A stretch of 34,785 bases of DNA from Candidatus Endomicrobiellum devescovinae (GCA_031267795.1 JAIRYK010000002.1:1-34785), one strand, 5' to 3'. Positions 23,264-32,988 are shown, counted from the stretch's first letter. Notes: a model not told the origin generated them from the sequence alone. Numbers and translations are program-made.

Positions 23264-24207
23264 AACCCACTTGCTTTTATAACTTCTTTAATTTTAGCAG
23301 CAGAGTTTTGCAGAGCTTTAAGTTCTTCTTTATCAAAATCAATTTTCATAACTTGCCTAATGCCGTTTTTATGCACTATTGCCGGTACGCTTAAATATAC
23401 ATCGTTTATACCATAATAATCTTCAAGTAACGACGATACCGGCAATACGCTGTTTTGATCTTTTAAGATAGCTTTTGATATTTTTGTAAGCGATAACCCT
23501 ATTCCGTAAGAGGTCTCGCCTTTCTTCTCTATAATTTCATAAGCTGAATCTCTAACATCTTCAAAGATTTCTTTAAGTTTTTGTTCTCCTTTTTCTTTGT
23601 TTTGTGTTTCAAAATAATCTCTAAAAAATATGTCTCCGACTACAGCTTTACTCCACATAGGAAATTCACTGTCCCCATGTTCTCCAAAAATTGAAGCATG
23701 AATATTTCTAGAATCAACGTTAAGTTCTTTGCTTATAAGGTATCTAAATCTGGCGGTGTCAAGCACAGTTCCAGAACCTATAATTTCGCGAGACGGTTTT
23801 CCTGAAATTTTGTAAGTAATATAAGACAAAATATCTACTGGATTTGTAGCTACGAGGATTATTGCTTTAGGTGAATATTTTACAATTTCAGGAATAATTG
23901 TTTTAAAAATTTCAGCATTTCCTTTTATTAAATCTATTCTTGTTTCGCCTTGCTTCTGCCCTCTCCCAGCAGTTATTACAACCAAGTCTGAATTTGCAGA
24001 ATCTTTATAGTCGCCAGCATATATTTTAATCGGAGATACAAAAGGCGCACCATGAGTCAAGTCCATTGCTTCGCCTTCAGCTTTGTTCTTGTTGTAATCT
24101 ACAAGAACCATTTCTCTTGCTACGCCGCCTATCATCATTGAATAAGCATAGCGCATTCCCACGTTTCCGCATCCTACAATGCAAACTTTTGGCGATAATT
24201 TCAACAT
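23260..24207 (-). CDS. ldh: L-lactate dehydrogenase
   Basis: This 315-residue NAD-dependent dehydrogenase has the Rossmann motif VGCGNVGMRYA near the N-terminus. The substrate loop is AGRGQKQGETRIDL, where Gln takes the specificity position (an Arg would mean malate). The active-site GEHGDSEFPMWS contains the catalytic His. The Gln and GEHGDSEFP favour lactate over malate. It would regenerate NAD+ from glycolytic pyruvate, matching enolase nearby and an anaerobic life style. GGAGG lies before the ATG. It overlaps the secreted-protein gene by four bases at the stops. Confidence 0.88.
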   Translation of the reverse strand: MLKLSPKVCIVGCGNVGMRYAYSMMIGGVAREMVLVDYNKNKAEGEAMDLTHGAPFVSPIKIYAGDYKDSANSDLVVITAGRGQKQGETRIDLIKGNAEIFKTIIPEIVKYSPKAIILVATNPVDILSYITYKISGKPSREIIGSGTVLDTARFRYLISKELNVDSRNIHASIFGEHGDSEFPMWSKAVVGDIFFRDYFETQNKEKGEQKLKEIFEDVRDSAYEIIEKKGETSYGIGLSLTKISKAILKDQNSVLPVSSLLEDYYGINDVYLSVPAIVHKNGIRQVMKIDFDKEELKALQNSAAKIKEVIKASGF

Positions 24208-24248
24208 TTATAACCTCCGTTTGATTATATATAGCACTTTGTATTATC

Positions 24249-24278
24249 TTGTTTAGGGATATAAAAGAATTGTATAAT
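24249..24278 (+). promoter_or_regulatory. Promoter of the barrel-eno-holA unit
   Basis: TTGTTT (24249-24254), an 18-base spacer and a perfect TATAAT (24273-24278). The start would be near 24285, about 40 bases before the barrel protein ATG. A TATAAT on the opposite strand (24229-24224) lies very close to the ldh start and lacks a good -35. Confidence 0.5.
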
Positions 24279-24324
24279 TCTTGTCTCAATAGCATAATCA
24301 TAGCATTTTTTAGGAATTTCAAAA

Positions 24325-25707
24325 ATGAACAACCGTCTAATTAACTTTAAGGAATATTTTTTAGTGCTTTCGTTTGTTTTTTTATTGTATGTATTTGCAG
24401 GAAAGGCATATGCAACCGGAAAAAATTATGCTTGTGCCCAAGGTGTTGCCGCGAGTATTGCTTTTTTAAATCAAGGTGCTGACATTGTGGCAGATAAAGG
24501 AGTTATGACAGCAGTTTCGTCTGTAGCCCCAAACAGCACTGGGAGCCTTTCTTTATTTGGTGTGGGGTACATTGGAAAATCAAAATATAAAACGGACGCT
24601 CAAGGTAATCACATTGATCTAAGGGGAGGCTCTTTAGTTGTAGGATTAGCAAAAAGTTTTAATATTGGTTTGGGAGAATTAACTCTTGGTCCATTTTTTG
24701 AACACGGTGAAAGTTCTTATGATGGGTACAGAGATTTATTAAGTGCCGGACTAGGAAATTCTGATTATAGTGGCGGTGGATTGCTGGCGCATATTGATTT
24801 TAATAAAAATTTTTACAGCGAATTCTCAGGTAGAGGAGGTTTTAATCAAACAAATTTTGAAAATAAGATAACAAAATACGACTATAGAGCATTATATACG
24901 AGCTGTCATATAGGATCTGGTTATGCGTTCAAAGTAAACAATATTTTAAAACTTGATACTTACGGTAAATATTTTTTCACACGCAAGTTTAGCAAAAATG
25001 TTCATTTAAATGACGGCACATTTCTTAGGTTTTCAGATATTGACTCTCAACGTATAAGAGTTGGGACTAGAATATTTTTTATATTTAGCAAGCATGCCAC
25101 CGCTTATTGTGGAGCAGCATGGGACTATGCGACTACAGGAACTATTGACATTAAAGATTCAGATGATAGTTCCCCTACATTGAAAGGGGGAAGTGGCATA
25201 GGGGAAGTAGGCGCTTCTGAGACCTTTAAGGATTTTTATTTTGATTTAAGCGCCCAATGTTACGTCGGCGAGCAAAAAGGCGTATTGCTAATGCTTAGAG
25301 TTTCTTTTGATTTATTTAGCAGGATAGAAAGATTTTTAGGTTATTCTACTGAAAAATTTTATTCAGAAAAGACCAAAAGATTTAGCAAAAATTTTAAAAT
25401 GTCAAAAAAAGATTGTTTTGGCAAAAGTCTTGAAATAATAAAAAAACTGGGAGCAAGAGTAACTCACAAGAGTTTTGATAAAGGCTACATAATAGCTTTT
25501 GATTTTGCCAAGAGTTTTGAGGATTGTTGTTTGGATTCAACAGAGGCGGGAATCTTTATAACGGAAACAAACTCTGAGAACATAACTGTTGAAGTTTGTT
25601 CTGACAATAGCATACTTGGCAAAAAATTTTCTGTTAAATTTTTTGAAATGCTGATTGAAAAGTCTGATGACTCAAGCAAAGAAGAGGACAATAAAAGAAA
25701 TGCATAG
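24325..25707 (+). CDS. Outer-membrane autotransporter-type beta-barrel protein with extra C-terminal domain
   Basis: This 460-residue protein has a signal peptide (cleavage likely after AYA, residue 30). About residues 70-335 are rich in alternating, aromatic strands such as [32 protein letters not shown] and [11 protein letters not shown], like the autotransporter barrel domain. There is almost no passenger between signal peptide and barrel. After the last strand ([12 protein letters not shown]) follows a basic linker and then a soluble alpha/beta domain (about 355-450), from [17 protein letters not shown] to [13 protein letters not shown]. That domain reminds me of DUF3568-type domains; this is a weak memory-based match. 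It starts the eno-holA transcript but has no known link to either. Confidence 0.7.
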   Translation: MNNRLINFKEYFLVLSFVFLLYVFAGKAYATGKNYACAQGVAASIAFLNQGADIVADKGVMTAVSSVAPNSTGSLSLFGVGYIGKSKYKTDAQGNHIDLRGGSLVVGLAKSFNIGLGELTLGPFFEHGESSYDGYRDLLSAGLGNSDYSGGGLLAHIDFNKNFYSEFSGRGGFNQTNFENKITKYDYRALYTSCHIGSGYAFKVNNILKLDTYGKYFFTRKFSKNVHLNDGTFLRFSDIDSQRIRVGTRIFFIFSKHATAYCGAAWDYATTGTIDIKDSDDSSPTLKGGSGIGEVGASETFKDFYFDLSAQCYVGEQKGVLLMLRVSFDLFSRIERFLGYSTEKFYSEKTKRFSKNFKMSKKDCFGKSLEIIKKLGARVTHKSFDKGYIIAFDFAKSFEDCCLDSTEAGIFITETNSENITVEVCSDNSILGKKFSVKFFEMLIEKSDDSSKEEDNKRNA

Positions 25708-25718
25708 AGGAGGCATTT

Positions 25719-27023
25719 ATGACAAAGATTAAAAAAATTACAGGAAGAGAAATTGTTGATTCGCGAGGAAATCCTACTGTTGAGGTAGATGTTTTATTGG
25801 ACGATGGAACTTTAGGAAGAGCGGCTGTTCCTTCTGGCGCTTCAACTGGTTCCAGAGAAGCTCTTGAACTTAGAGACGGTGACAAAAAAAGGTTTGTCGG
25901 CAAGGGCGTTTTGAAGGCTGTATCAAACGTTAATAAGGAAATAGCTCCAAAAATAGTCGGATTTGATGTAAACGAACAGCAAAAAATAGATGAAACAATG
26001 ATAAAGCTTGACGGTACGGACTTTAAGAGCAATTTAGGAGCTAACGCTATACTTGGAGTCTCTCTTGCGTGTGCTAAAGCAGGAGCTATTTCAAATAGGC
26101 TTCCTGTATATGAGTATGTAAGAAAGACTTATGAAATCAAAAGTGATAAATATATTTTGCCTGTTCCTTTGATGAATATTATAAACGTCGGCGAGCATGC
26201 CGATAATAATGTTGATTTGCAGGAGTTCATGATTGCTCCTATAAACACTCCTAATTTCCATGAGGCTTTAAGAACAGGCTGTGAAGTTTTTCACAGCTTG
26301 AAAAAAGTATTAAATAGCAAAGGTTTTGCAACAGGTGTCGGCGACGAAGGTGGATTTGCTCCCAATTTAACTTCTAATGAACAAGCTTTGGAAGTAATAT
26401 GTGAAGCCGTTAAAACCGCAGGCTATGAAGTTGGCAAAGACATAGTTTTTGCTTTAGACGTAGCCGCAAGCGGGCTTTATGACAATGGCAAATATAAACT
26501 TGAAGGCGAAGTAAAAGACAAAGAAAAAACTTCGCAAGATATGATTGCTTTTTACGACAACCTTTTGAAGAAATATCCTATAATGTCCATAGAAGACGGG
26601 TTAAGCGAATCGGACTGGGATGGCTGGAAAGCTCTCACTCAAGAATTAAAATCTAAATTACAACTTGTCGGTGACGATCTTTTTGTAACAAACACAAAAA
26701 TATTTAAAGAAGGCATAGATAAGCATATTGCAAATTCTATTCTTATAAAAGTCAATCAAATAGGTTCGCTTTCAGAGACTGTTGCTGCTGTTCAAATGGC
26801 TTATAAAGCTGGTTATACTGCTATTATGTCTCACCGTTCAGGAGAAACAGAAGACAGTATAATCGCAGATTTAGCTGTTGCTTTAAATACAGGTCAGATT
26901 AAAACAGGTTCTGCTTCAAGAACAGATAGAATGTGTAAATATAATCAACTTTTAAGAATAGAGGAAGAATTAGGTTCAAAAACAAGCTATTTGGGAAGAG
27001 CCGCTTTTTCAAGCATAAAGTAA
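25719..27023 (+). CDS. eno: Enolase
   Basis: This 434-residue protein is a complete enolase. It starts with [19 protein letters not shown] and has [11 protein letters not shown] and the [12 protein letters not shown] metal-ligand region. [21 protein letters not shown] and SHRSGETED, carrying catalytic and metal-site residues, follow. Enolase interconverts 2-phosphoglycerate and phosphoenolpyruvate in glycolysis and is often part of the RNA degradosome. AGAGGAGG lies upstream of the ATG. It starts 11 bases after the barrel gene and precedes holA. One oddity is a KSDK insertion-like stretch near residue 145, within normal family variation. Confidence 0.98.
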   Translation: MTKIKKITGREIVDSRGNPTVEVDVLLDDGTLGRAAVPSGASTGSREALELRDGDKKRFVGKGVLKAVSNVNKEIAPKIVGFDVNEQQKIDETMIKLDGTDFKSNLGANAILGVSLACAKAGAISNRLPVYEYVRKTYEIKSDKYILPVPLMNIINVGEHADNNVDLQEFMIAPINTPNFHEALRTGCEVFHSLKKVLNSKGFATGVGDEGGFAPNLTSNEQALEVICEAVKTAGYEVGKDIVFALDVAASGLYDNGKYKLEGEVKDKEKTSQDMIAFYDNLLKKYPIMSIEDGLSESDWDGWKALTQELKSKLQLVGDDLFVTNTKIFKEGIDKHIANSILIKVNQIGSLSETVAAVQMAYKAGYTAIMSHRSGETEDSIIADLAVALNTGQIKTGSASRTDRMCKYNQLLRIEEELGSKTSYLGRAAFSSIK

Positions 27024-27037
27024 TAGTGATTTCAAAA

Positions 27038-28057
27038 ATGCCTATTTTAAAAATTCAAGATTTTAACAAGTTAATACAGTCAAAAAAAACTTCGCCTGCG
27101 TATTTATTCGCAGGCGAAGAGGCTTATCTCATTGATTTATGTCTTAATAAGATAGAAAAATTGCTTGCTGTAGATGATTTAAATAGAGAAGTTTTTTATG
27201 CGTCCGACTCAACTTCAGAAGATATTTTAAATGCTGTTTTTACTCTTCCTTTTTTAAGCGATAAAAGGTTGATAATAGTAAAAGGTGTAAATAAGATGAG
27301 GGCTATAGACGCCGAACATATTACTAAATATTTATCAAACACTTCAGATACTTCTTGCCTTGTTCTTTTATATTCTGATAATTATAAAAAAGAAACTATT
27401 GCGAAGAGAAAAGAACTTTTAAACGCCTGCACATCTTCAAAAAATTGCGTTGCTGTAGATTGTAGAAAACAGTATGAAAGTGAAGCGAAAGACTTTATAA
27501 AATCTGTTTTGACTGATAAGGGTAAAAATGCCTCTTACGACATTATTTCAAGAATTATTGAAGAAAACGGCACTGATTTATTAAATATTTCAAACGAGAT
27601 AGAAAAGTTATCATTGTATGTCGGAAAAGATAAAAAAGAAATTACAGAAAATGATTTGGAAAAAGTCGGAGGATATACAAAAGAAGTAAATATTTATGCC
27701 TTATCTTCGGATATAGAATCTAAAAATTTAAAACGGGCACTATTTGTGTTAGAAAAATTGTTAAACGATGGGGAAGAGCCTGTAATGGTGCTTTCAGCAA
27801 TATCTTCTTCAATCAGAAAAATGCTCAATGCTAAGAGTATGTTAGAAGAACAAAATATGTCTGTTTCTGAAGTTGCTTCAGCTCTTAGAATACACAGTTT
27901 TTACGCTGGGACATTTTTTTCAAATCTCAAGAAACACAATGCAAAAACTTTAAAGGAAAGTTTAAAAATTATATTACAGGCTGATACAGCTATTAAGACT
28001 GGCGGCAACGATGCAGTGTCAGCTTTAGAAAAAGCCGTATTGTTTGTATGTAAATAG
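27038..28057 (+). CDS. holA: DNA polymerase III delta subunit
   Basis: This protein is 339 residues from the ATG at 27038. It has the HolA features SPAYLFAGEEAYLIDLCLNKI near the start, FLSDKRLIIVKGV, then an ISNEIEKLSLY stretch and the C-terminal GGNDAVSALEKAVLFVC. Delta is the wrench subunit of the clamp loader that opens the beta clamp. A GTG at 27026 would add four residues. No clear Shine-Dalgarno is seen for either, so translation may couple to eno. It is closed by a strong terminator. Confidence 0.9.
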   Translation: MPILKIQDFNKLIQSKKTSPAYLFAGEEAYLIDLCLNKIEKLLAVDDLNREVFYASDSTSEDILNAVFTLPFLSDKRLIIVKGVNKMRAIDAEHITKYLSNTSDTSCLVLLYSDNYKKETIAKRKELLNACTSSKNCVAVDCRKQYESEAKDFIKSVLTDKGKNASYDIISRIIEENGTDLLNISNEIEKLSLYVGKDKKEITENDLEKVGGYTKEVNIYALSSDIESKNLKRALFVLEKLLNDGEEPVMVLSAISSSIRKMLNAKSMLEEQNMSVSEVASALRIHSFYAGTFFSNLKKHNAKTLKESLKIILQADTAIKTGGNDAVSALEKAVLFVCK

Positions 28058-28073
28058 ATATTATCTAAATTAC

Positions 28074-28108
28074 AAAGCCCCTATTCCTAAAAAGGAATAG
28101 GGGCTTTT
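28074..28108. terminator. Strong bidirectional terminator between holA and rpsT
   Basis: A 15-pair perfect stem pairs 28074-28088 with 28093-28107 around an AAAA loop. The + strand ends in TTTT; on the - strand the AAA at the stem base gives a short T-run. It separates convergent holA (+) and rpsT (-). Confidence 0.92.
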
Positions 28109-28127
28109 AGTATTTGTAACAATCTAT

Positions 28128-28409
28128 TTATTTCTTTAGTTTAGCCACAAGCTTTGACAATCTTGCTTTTTGATTTGAAGCGGCTTTAGAATGGACAATA
28201 TTTTTCTTTGCAGCCTTATCCCATTCTGAAAAAGCTGTTGCCAACTGTTCTAGAGCAACTTTAACATCACCTTTCTTTACAGCTTCTTCAACTCTTTTTA
28301 TTACAGTTTTTATCTTGCTTCTAATGCTTGAATTCCTTTCAGTTCTTTTCTCTGCTTTTCTTGCTTCTTTAAGAGCAGATGTATGTCTGCCGGTTTTAAG
28401 TTTTGCCAT
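28128..28409 (-). CDS. rpsT: 30S ribosomal protein S20
   Basis: This 93-residue, very basic, helical protein matches S20, with the N-terminal region KTGRHTSALKEARKAEKRTERN, ending in SKLVAKLKK. A middle segment contains KKNIVHSKAASNQKARLSKL, the best-conserved part. S20 is a primary 16S rRNA binder. GAGGAA lies upstream of the ATG. A promoter with a near-consensus -35 is upstream. Confidence 0.96.
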   Translation of the reverse strand: MAKLKTGRHTSALKEARKAEKRTERNSSIRSKIKTVIKRVEEAVKKGDVKVALEQLATAFSEWDKAAKKNIVHSKAASNQKARLSKLVAKLKK

Positions 28410-28454
28410 TTAATATATTCCTCTCATCCGAAACTTATTTACAACTTAGCACCG

Positions 28455-28483
28455 ATTATACATAAAATTGGCAAACTGGTCAA
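28455..28483 (-). promoter_or_regulatory. Promoter of rpsT
   Basis: On the - strand TTGACC (28483-28478), a 17-base spacer and TATAAT (28460-28455). Transcription would begin near 28448, about 39 bases before the rpsT ATG. Its -35 box overlaps that of the opposite-strand promoter for the GT4 gene. Confidence 0.75.
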
Positions 28484-28506
28484 GAATAAGTAATTTTGTG
28501 TATAAT
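28477..28506 (+). promoter_or_regulatory. Promoter of the GT4 gene, with a leaderless layout
   Basis: TGGTCA (28477-28482), an 18-base spacer and a perfect TATAAT (28501-28506). Only six bases (AAAAAT) separate the -10 from the ATG at 28513, which is where transcription should begin. Confidence 0.6.
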
Positions 28507-28512
28507 AAAAAT

Positions 28513-29601
28513 ATGAATATAGCATATGTTATCACAGGGCTTGGAGTCGGCGGAGCGGAAAAGGTTACTGTTGATATTGCTAATCGCATATCACGGTTAG
28601 GCAGCAATGTAATGATAATTTATCTTGTTGGAGAAAATTTAAATCAGAAAAATATTGACACATCAATTAAGACTTACGGGGTTAATATGAAGAAAAATCC
28701 TGTGAGTTTTTTTATTTGCCTGATTAAAGTCTGGAAAATATTAAAGGATTTTAAACCCGACATAGTCCATGGACAGATGTTTCATGCAAATATATTCATT
28801 CGTATTTTACGCCTATTTGCTAAAATTCCCAAACTTATATCAACGGAGCATACTAGTTATATTGGCGGAGAGCTTAGAATGTTTTTATACCGCACAACGG
28901 ATTTTTTATCTGACTTAAACACAAATGTCTCACAAGGAGCTACTGATTATTTTGTCAAAAAAAAGGCTTTTAGTGCTAAAAAAAGCCGAACGGTTTATAA
29001 CGGCATAGATTTGGAAAAATTCAGGTTTGACCCGCAAGCAAGACAAGAAATAAGACAACAATACAAAATAGATGACAGTGATTTTGTGTTCTTAAATGTA
29101 GGCAGACTAGTACCTGCAAAAGATCATACAACGCTAATAGAAGCCTTTGCAATGGTCACATCTACCAAAACTTCTAAGCTTATGCTTGTCGGCTACGGTG
29201 AGCTATGTTCTGATTTAGAAAATTTAGCAAAAAGAAAAAATCTTTCGGATAAAGTTATTTTTGCAGGTAAACAAGATAATATTGCGGATTATTACAGTGC
29301 AGCGGATTGTTTCGTTTTAAGCTCTGCTTGGGAAGGATTTGTATTGGTGGTATTAGAAGCGATGGCTTGCAAATTGCCTATTGTAGCTAGTGACGCAGGC
29401 GGAGTCAGAGAAGTATTAAATGATGATAGCTTTATAATTCCTGTTAAGGACAGTCAAAGATTAAAAAATAAAATGCTATACGTAATGGAACTTAATAAAG
29501 AACAAAGAGATCAAGTCGGCGAAAAAAATATAAAAACTGTTCAACGCTATGATATAAATATTATTTCAAATAACTGGTTAAAAATTTATCAACAGCATTA
29601 A
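28513..29601 (+). CDS. Glycosyltransferase family 4
   Basis: From the ATG at 28513 this is 362 residues. The N-terminal half has the GLGVGGAEKVTVDIA glycine-rich loop that binds the acceptor side. The C-terminal half has FLNVGRLVPAKDH, LMLVGYGE and the sugar-nucleotide motif EGFVLVVLEAMACKLPIVASDAGGVREVL, where EGF and the final E are typical. It should transfer a hexose to a lipid-linked or LPS acceptor. An upstream TTG at 28468 would place the start inside the rpsT/GT4 promoter, so 28513 is preferred. It overlaps the convergent GT9 gene by 41 bases at the 3' ends. The substrate is unknown. Confidence 0.9.
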   Translation: MNIAYVITGLGVGGAEKVTVDIANRISRLGSNVMIIYLVGENLNQKNIDTSIKTYGVNMKKNPVSFFICLIKVWKILKDFKPDIVHGQMFHANIFIRILRLFAKIPKLISTEHTSYIGGELRMFLYRTTDFLSDLNTNVSQGATDYFVKKKAFSAKKSRTVYNGIDLEKFRFDPQARQEIRQQYKIDDSDFVFLNVGRLVPAKDHTTLIEAFAMVTSTKTSKLMLVGYGELCSDLENLAKRKNLSDKVIFAGKQDNIADYYSAADCFVLSSAWEGFVLVVLEAMACKLPIVASDAGGVREVLNDDSFIIPVKDSQRLKNKMLYVMELNKEQRDQVGEKNIKTVQRYDINIISNNWLKIYQQH

Positions 29602-30556
29602 AAACTGTTTGAGGTGTTATAAGGTTCACTTTGTCTGCAGCTATAATCGTTAATCTATGAGAGACAGGAGCTATACAAAAATAATTTGGTTGTAAAACTA
29701 TTATATTTGTTTTTGTATTTGACGCTAAATGTGTTGTTCCTGTATCAACAGATATAAGTAAGTCAACATTATTTAAAAATGCCATTAATTGTATTAAAGT
29801 TGTTTTAGAACACAAATTTTCAATTTTTTCCTGTTTAGCAAGTTCTTTAGCATAATTGACATCATTTTTTGCTCCTACTATATAAAAATCTGTATTATAA
29901 AACTTTGATTTAATCAGTTTAATTGTTTGTGCAAAGTTATCGCGATTCCATTCCGTATCAATACAATATTGCGAACTTTTGCCCTTTTTTTCTCCAGAGC
30001 CCTTTAAACATAACGCTATATTTATATTGTTTTTATCTATTATTAACTTCTGCATTTCTTGTTCGTATTTTAAATAATCTGGTAATACGGGCAATGCATT
30101 GTTATAAATTCCAAAATGAGATTTTACTATTATCTGTGAACGGTTTATCGGATGCAAAGAGCCGTCATAATACTTTTTTGAATCTTCTTTTACATTAACT
30201 CCAGTTAAATTTTTATCAATACCGGCAATGTTTTTGATAAAAAGTGCTTTTGCAAACATTATTGAAAGTCTAGAAGAATCAAGTATTAAGCACAAATCAT
30301 AGCGATTAAAGAAAAGTTTAGGATAGTTTAAAATAAACCAAAAAACTCTTTTTAATTGACTTTTAAAATTGTATTCTGGATACGGACAATAAACCATTTT
30401 GTCTATAACAGGGTTATTTTCGCAAAGAGTTTTGACCGTCTTTGGTGCTACAACAGTTATTTCAAAATCAGGAAAAGTTTTTTTTAAAATAGCAATAGCC
30501 GAGGTGGTCAACACAAAATCTCCAATATGCAAAACATTAAAACTTATGATTTTCAT
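29561..30556 (-). CDS. Glycosyltransferase family 9 (heptosyltransferase-like)
   Basis: This 331-residue protein starts with FNVLHIGDFVLTTSAIAILKKTFPDFEITVVAPK, the typical GT9 start. Its C-terminal domain has LISVDTGTTHLASNTKTNIIVL, where DTG-x-x-H contacts the sugar nucleotide. GT9 enzymes add heptose in the LPS inner core, so this supports a Gram-negative envelope. The last 41 bases overlap the GT4 gene on the other strand. It follows the GT2 gene (31664-30630) by 73 bases, and both are part of the same leftward cluster as the flippase. The exact sugar is not known. Confidence 0.88.
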   Translation of the reverse strand: MKIISFNVLHIGDFVLTTSAIAILKKTFPDFEITVVAPKTVKTLCENNPVIDKMVYCPYPEYNFKSQLKRVFWFILNYPKLFFNRYDLCLILDSSRLSIMFAKALFIKNIAGIDKNLTGVNVKEDSKKYYDGSLHPINRSQIIVKSHFGIYNNALPVLPDYLKYEQEMQKLIIDKNNINIALCLKGSGEKKGKSSQYCIDTEWNRDNFAQTIKLIKSKFYNTDFYIVGAKNDVNYAKELAKQEKIENLCSKTTLIQLMAFLNNVDLLISVDTGTTHLASNTKTNIIVLQPNYFCIAPVSHRLTIIAADKVNLITPQTVFNAVDKFLTSYLK

Positions 30557-30629
30557 TTTTTTGATTTCCTTTGAAAGACATACTAATGTTTTATTTACAA
30601 TAATGAAAAAGTTTTTTATAACTCATATT

Positions 30630-31664
30630 CTAAAAGCGATCTACAATTTCATTTAAAGATATAAAATTTTTAATAAACAATCTATAAAAAATTTTAATTA
30701 TCAACATAATTGAGCGTGGAGTTATAAGCACTGGGAAAATTTTAAACCAAAATGACAAATAAGAACGATAATATTTATATGTAAGATTTAAAAGTTTCCA
30801 CCTATAATCAAAATCTGCTTGATTATTAGTTAGTGAATATAATATGCTCATAAAAATATAATGATTTATGACATAATGATTAAGTACTTTTAGTTCTTTG
30901 GAATTTTTTCCAAAGACGTCAGCTGTAATATCATTATAGGCTATAACATCATATGAAAGTCTCTTTACAACTCCTACTTCCAATAAAAAAGGACTGTTGT
31001 CTCTTCTATATCCTACTAGTGCGTTGGATATATATTTTGCCTGCCCATTGTAATTTTTCAATATTGAAAAAAGTATATAGATGTGGGGATAGGCACTTCC
31101 TATGAATTTCTTTTCAACGGCGTACTTATCCCAAAGAGATTTCTTAAAGACAAGACAGCTTAAGTATCCAAACATTGACCCCATACTTTTTATGCAATCG
31201 TAAGTATTGTTAAATATTATATTCGTTTTATGTTTATACATACTGTGTTTAGGAATACTTTTGTTTTGAAGATTTATATCATAGCTATTATTATTTATGC
31301 AAAATATGTTTATTTGAGGATTTTTGTCTATATCTTCCAACATAATTTTTAGGGCTGTAGGTTCTAATATATCGTCGCTACCTAAAAACCAACAATATTT
31401 TCCATGTGCTATTTCCACTACTTTCAAAATATTCAAATCTGCGCCCATATTTTTATTCCAACGAAAATATGTAATGTTAGGAGTGAATTTCTTATAACCT
31501 TTTACAAGTTTTTCTGTATTATCTGAAGACGCATTGTCGCTAACGCATATTTCAACTCTATTTTTTATTGTATCGTCAAGTTGATTGACAATGCTGTCAA
31601 GTGCGTCTTTTAAGTATTTTTCACGATTATATGTAGGTATGCATATAGAGACTTTATATTGCAT
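30630..31664 (-). CDS. Glycosyltransferase family 2
   Basis: This 344-residue protein has a GT-A fold start VSICIPTYNREKYLKDALDSI. CVSDNASSDNTE and YCWFLGSDDIL follow, where SDD acts as the metal-binding DxD-type motif. A hydrophobic C-terminal stretch (about 310-330) could touch the membrane. It probably adds a sugar to an O-antigen-like glycan; abequosyl- or rhamnosyltransferase-like enzymes look similar, but I cannot assign the donor. It overlaps the flippase end by 11 bases, so the two are coupled. Confidence 0.9.
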   Translation of the reverse strand: MQYKVSICIPTYNREKYLKDALDSIVNQLDDTIKNRVEICVSDNASSDNTEKLVKGYKKFTPNITYFRWNKNMGADLNILKVVEIAHGKYCWFLGSDDILEPTALKIMLEDIDKNPQINIFCINNNSYDINLQNKSIPKHSMYKHKTNIIFNNTYDCIKSMGSMFGYLSCLVFKKSLWDKYAVEKKFIGSAYPHIYILFSILKNYNGQAKYISNALVGYRRDNSPFLLEVGVVKRLSYDVIAYNDITADVFGKNSKELKVLNHYVINHYIFMSILYSLTNNQADFDYRWKLLNLTYKYYRSYLSFWFKIFPVLITPRSIMLIIKIFYRLFIKNFISLNEIVDRF

Positions 31665-32988
31665 TTGCTATCCTTTTTTTAATAAACTTATGTGCTTTAT
31701 AAGGCAGTATCCAACAAGATGTTAATAAAAAAGAAATTATAAGTCCTAAAAGTATTCCGTTTATTCCATATTTTATTGATAAAAAGTATTGGGATGCGAT
31801 GCTTATAAATGCTTGAACAGGCGTGCAAATCCAAAAAATTTTTAAGACATTTACACTTTGTAAAAAAACAGCAAATGTATCGCTCCAAATCCTTGAAATA
31901 TAGAGTATCGCAAACAATATAAAAATCGTCAATGTAGGTTTTATATTAGCGTTAGGTGCGAGTATTCCGATAGCATCATCTGAAAATACATAAAAAAGAA
32001 GAGTTCCAGAAAGTATTATTATAAAACCAAAAGAAATATATTTGGTTAGCATATTTTTTATAACTGGAAATTGCGATTTAATGTTTAATTCACTGAAAAC
32101 AGGACAAGCCGCTATAAGTACCGCGGAATGAACAAAAATAAACAACATGAAAAATTTATTTAAAATGTTGTATTCAGTTATCCCAGCCGCATCAGAAGTT
32201 TTGGACATTATTATGTAGTCAATTCCCATAGTTAATGTTGCTGTAATTGCAAGACCACTAAATTTAAAAGCTCTAGTCATTAACTCTTTAATTACTGGAA
32301 AATCAAAATTAAAAATATTCTTGACTTCAGATTTGAAAATTTTTACAAATGGAATTGCAGAAGTTGCAAGTTGTGGGATAGTAAAAATTAACAAAGCTGT
32401 TAGAATACTTTCTCTGATAGGAAAATATCTATTGAAAAGAACTATTAAAGACATTGAAATAATCATAGCTATTGCAGGCAGTACATTTGATATATACCCT
32501 TTCTGCAATGCGTAATATGCGCGATAAACTATATTTAAAAGAACAGATAGTATGAGTATGACACCTATAATACCTATTATATTGATTGTTTGAATTTCAT
32601 TAATATAAAAATATTTGTTTAATAATATTTTTTGTATAAAAATTGAAATAAAGAACAATAGAATTATAAAAACTATGCATAAAGTTATTGCAACTTGTAA
32701 AGCTGCTCTTAAATATTTTGAATAGCTCTCATTTTTTGCTCTACATTCGGAAATAAAATTTTGAAGCGCCGAACCTATTCCCAAATCGCATAAAGAAAAC
32801 CAGCCAACTAAAGAATAAACAATCACATATACAGCGTATCTTTCTTCGCCAAGATAAAATAAAAGAGTTCGGACACTTATTATGCTTATAAGCGCAGTAA
32901 TAATTTTAGCTATCCATGCACTTGCTGCAACCAACAAATGTCTTGGTAGATGTTTAAAACGAATCAAAATATTCTCAAATTTTTGCAT
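31654..32988 (-). CDS. Oligosaccharide (O-antigen) flippase, Wzx/MATE-like
   Basis: This 444-residue protein has about twelve or more hydrophobic spans. It begins with FKHLPRHLLVAASAWIAKIITALISII and continues with RYAVYVIVYSLVGWFSLCDLGIGSALQNFIS, a typical polysaccharide-flippase pattern. It would move lipid-linked oligosaccharides across the inner membrane. The genes that follow on the same transcript are two glycosyltransferases. A remnant with the same N-terminal motif lies upstream at 33121-33234. A promoter is at 33109-33137 on the - strand. Confidence 0.9.
   Translation of the reverse strand: MQKFENILIRFKHLPRHLLVAASAWIAKIITALISIISVRTLLFYLGEERYAVYVIVYSLVGWFSLCDLGIGSALQNFISECRAKNESYSKYLRAALQVAITLCIVFIILLFFISIFIQKILLNKYFYINEIQTINIIGIIGVILILSVLLNIVYRAYYALQKGYISNVLPAIAMIISMSLIVLFNRYFPIRESILTALLIFTIPQLATSAIPFVKIFKSEVKNIFNFDFPVIKELMTRAFKFSGLAITATLTMGIDYIIMSKTSDAAGITEYNILNKFFMLFIFVHSAVLIAACPVFSELNIKSQFPVIKNMLTKYISFGFIIILSGTLLFYVFSDDAIGILAPNANIKPTLTIFILFAILYISRIWSDTFAVFLQSVNVLKIFWICTPVQAFISIASQYFLSIKYGINGILLGLIISFLLTSCWILPYKAHKFIKKRIANAI

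Noticed and set aside
23260-24207. Malate dehydrogenase instead of lactate dehydrogenase
   Set aside because: The substrate-specificity loop has Gln (RGQKQGETR), not Arg, and GEHGDSEFP fits lactate dehydrogenases.
25634-26032. 132-codon open frame on the - strand across the barrel gene and eno
   Set aside because: Antisense to the conserved enolase N-terminus and the barrel tail; no supporting signals.
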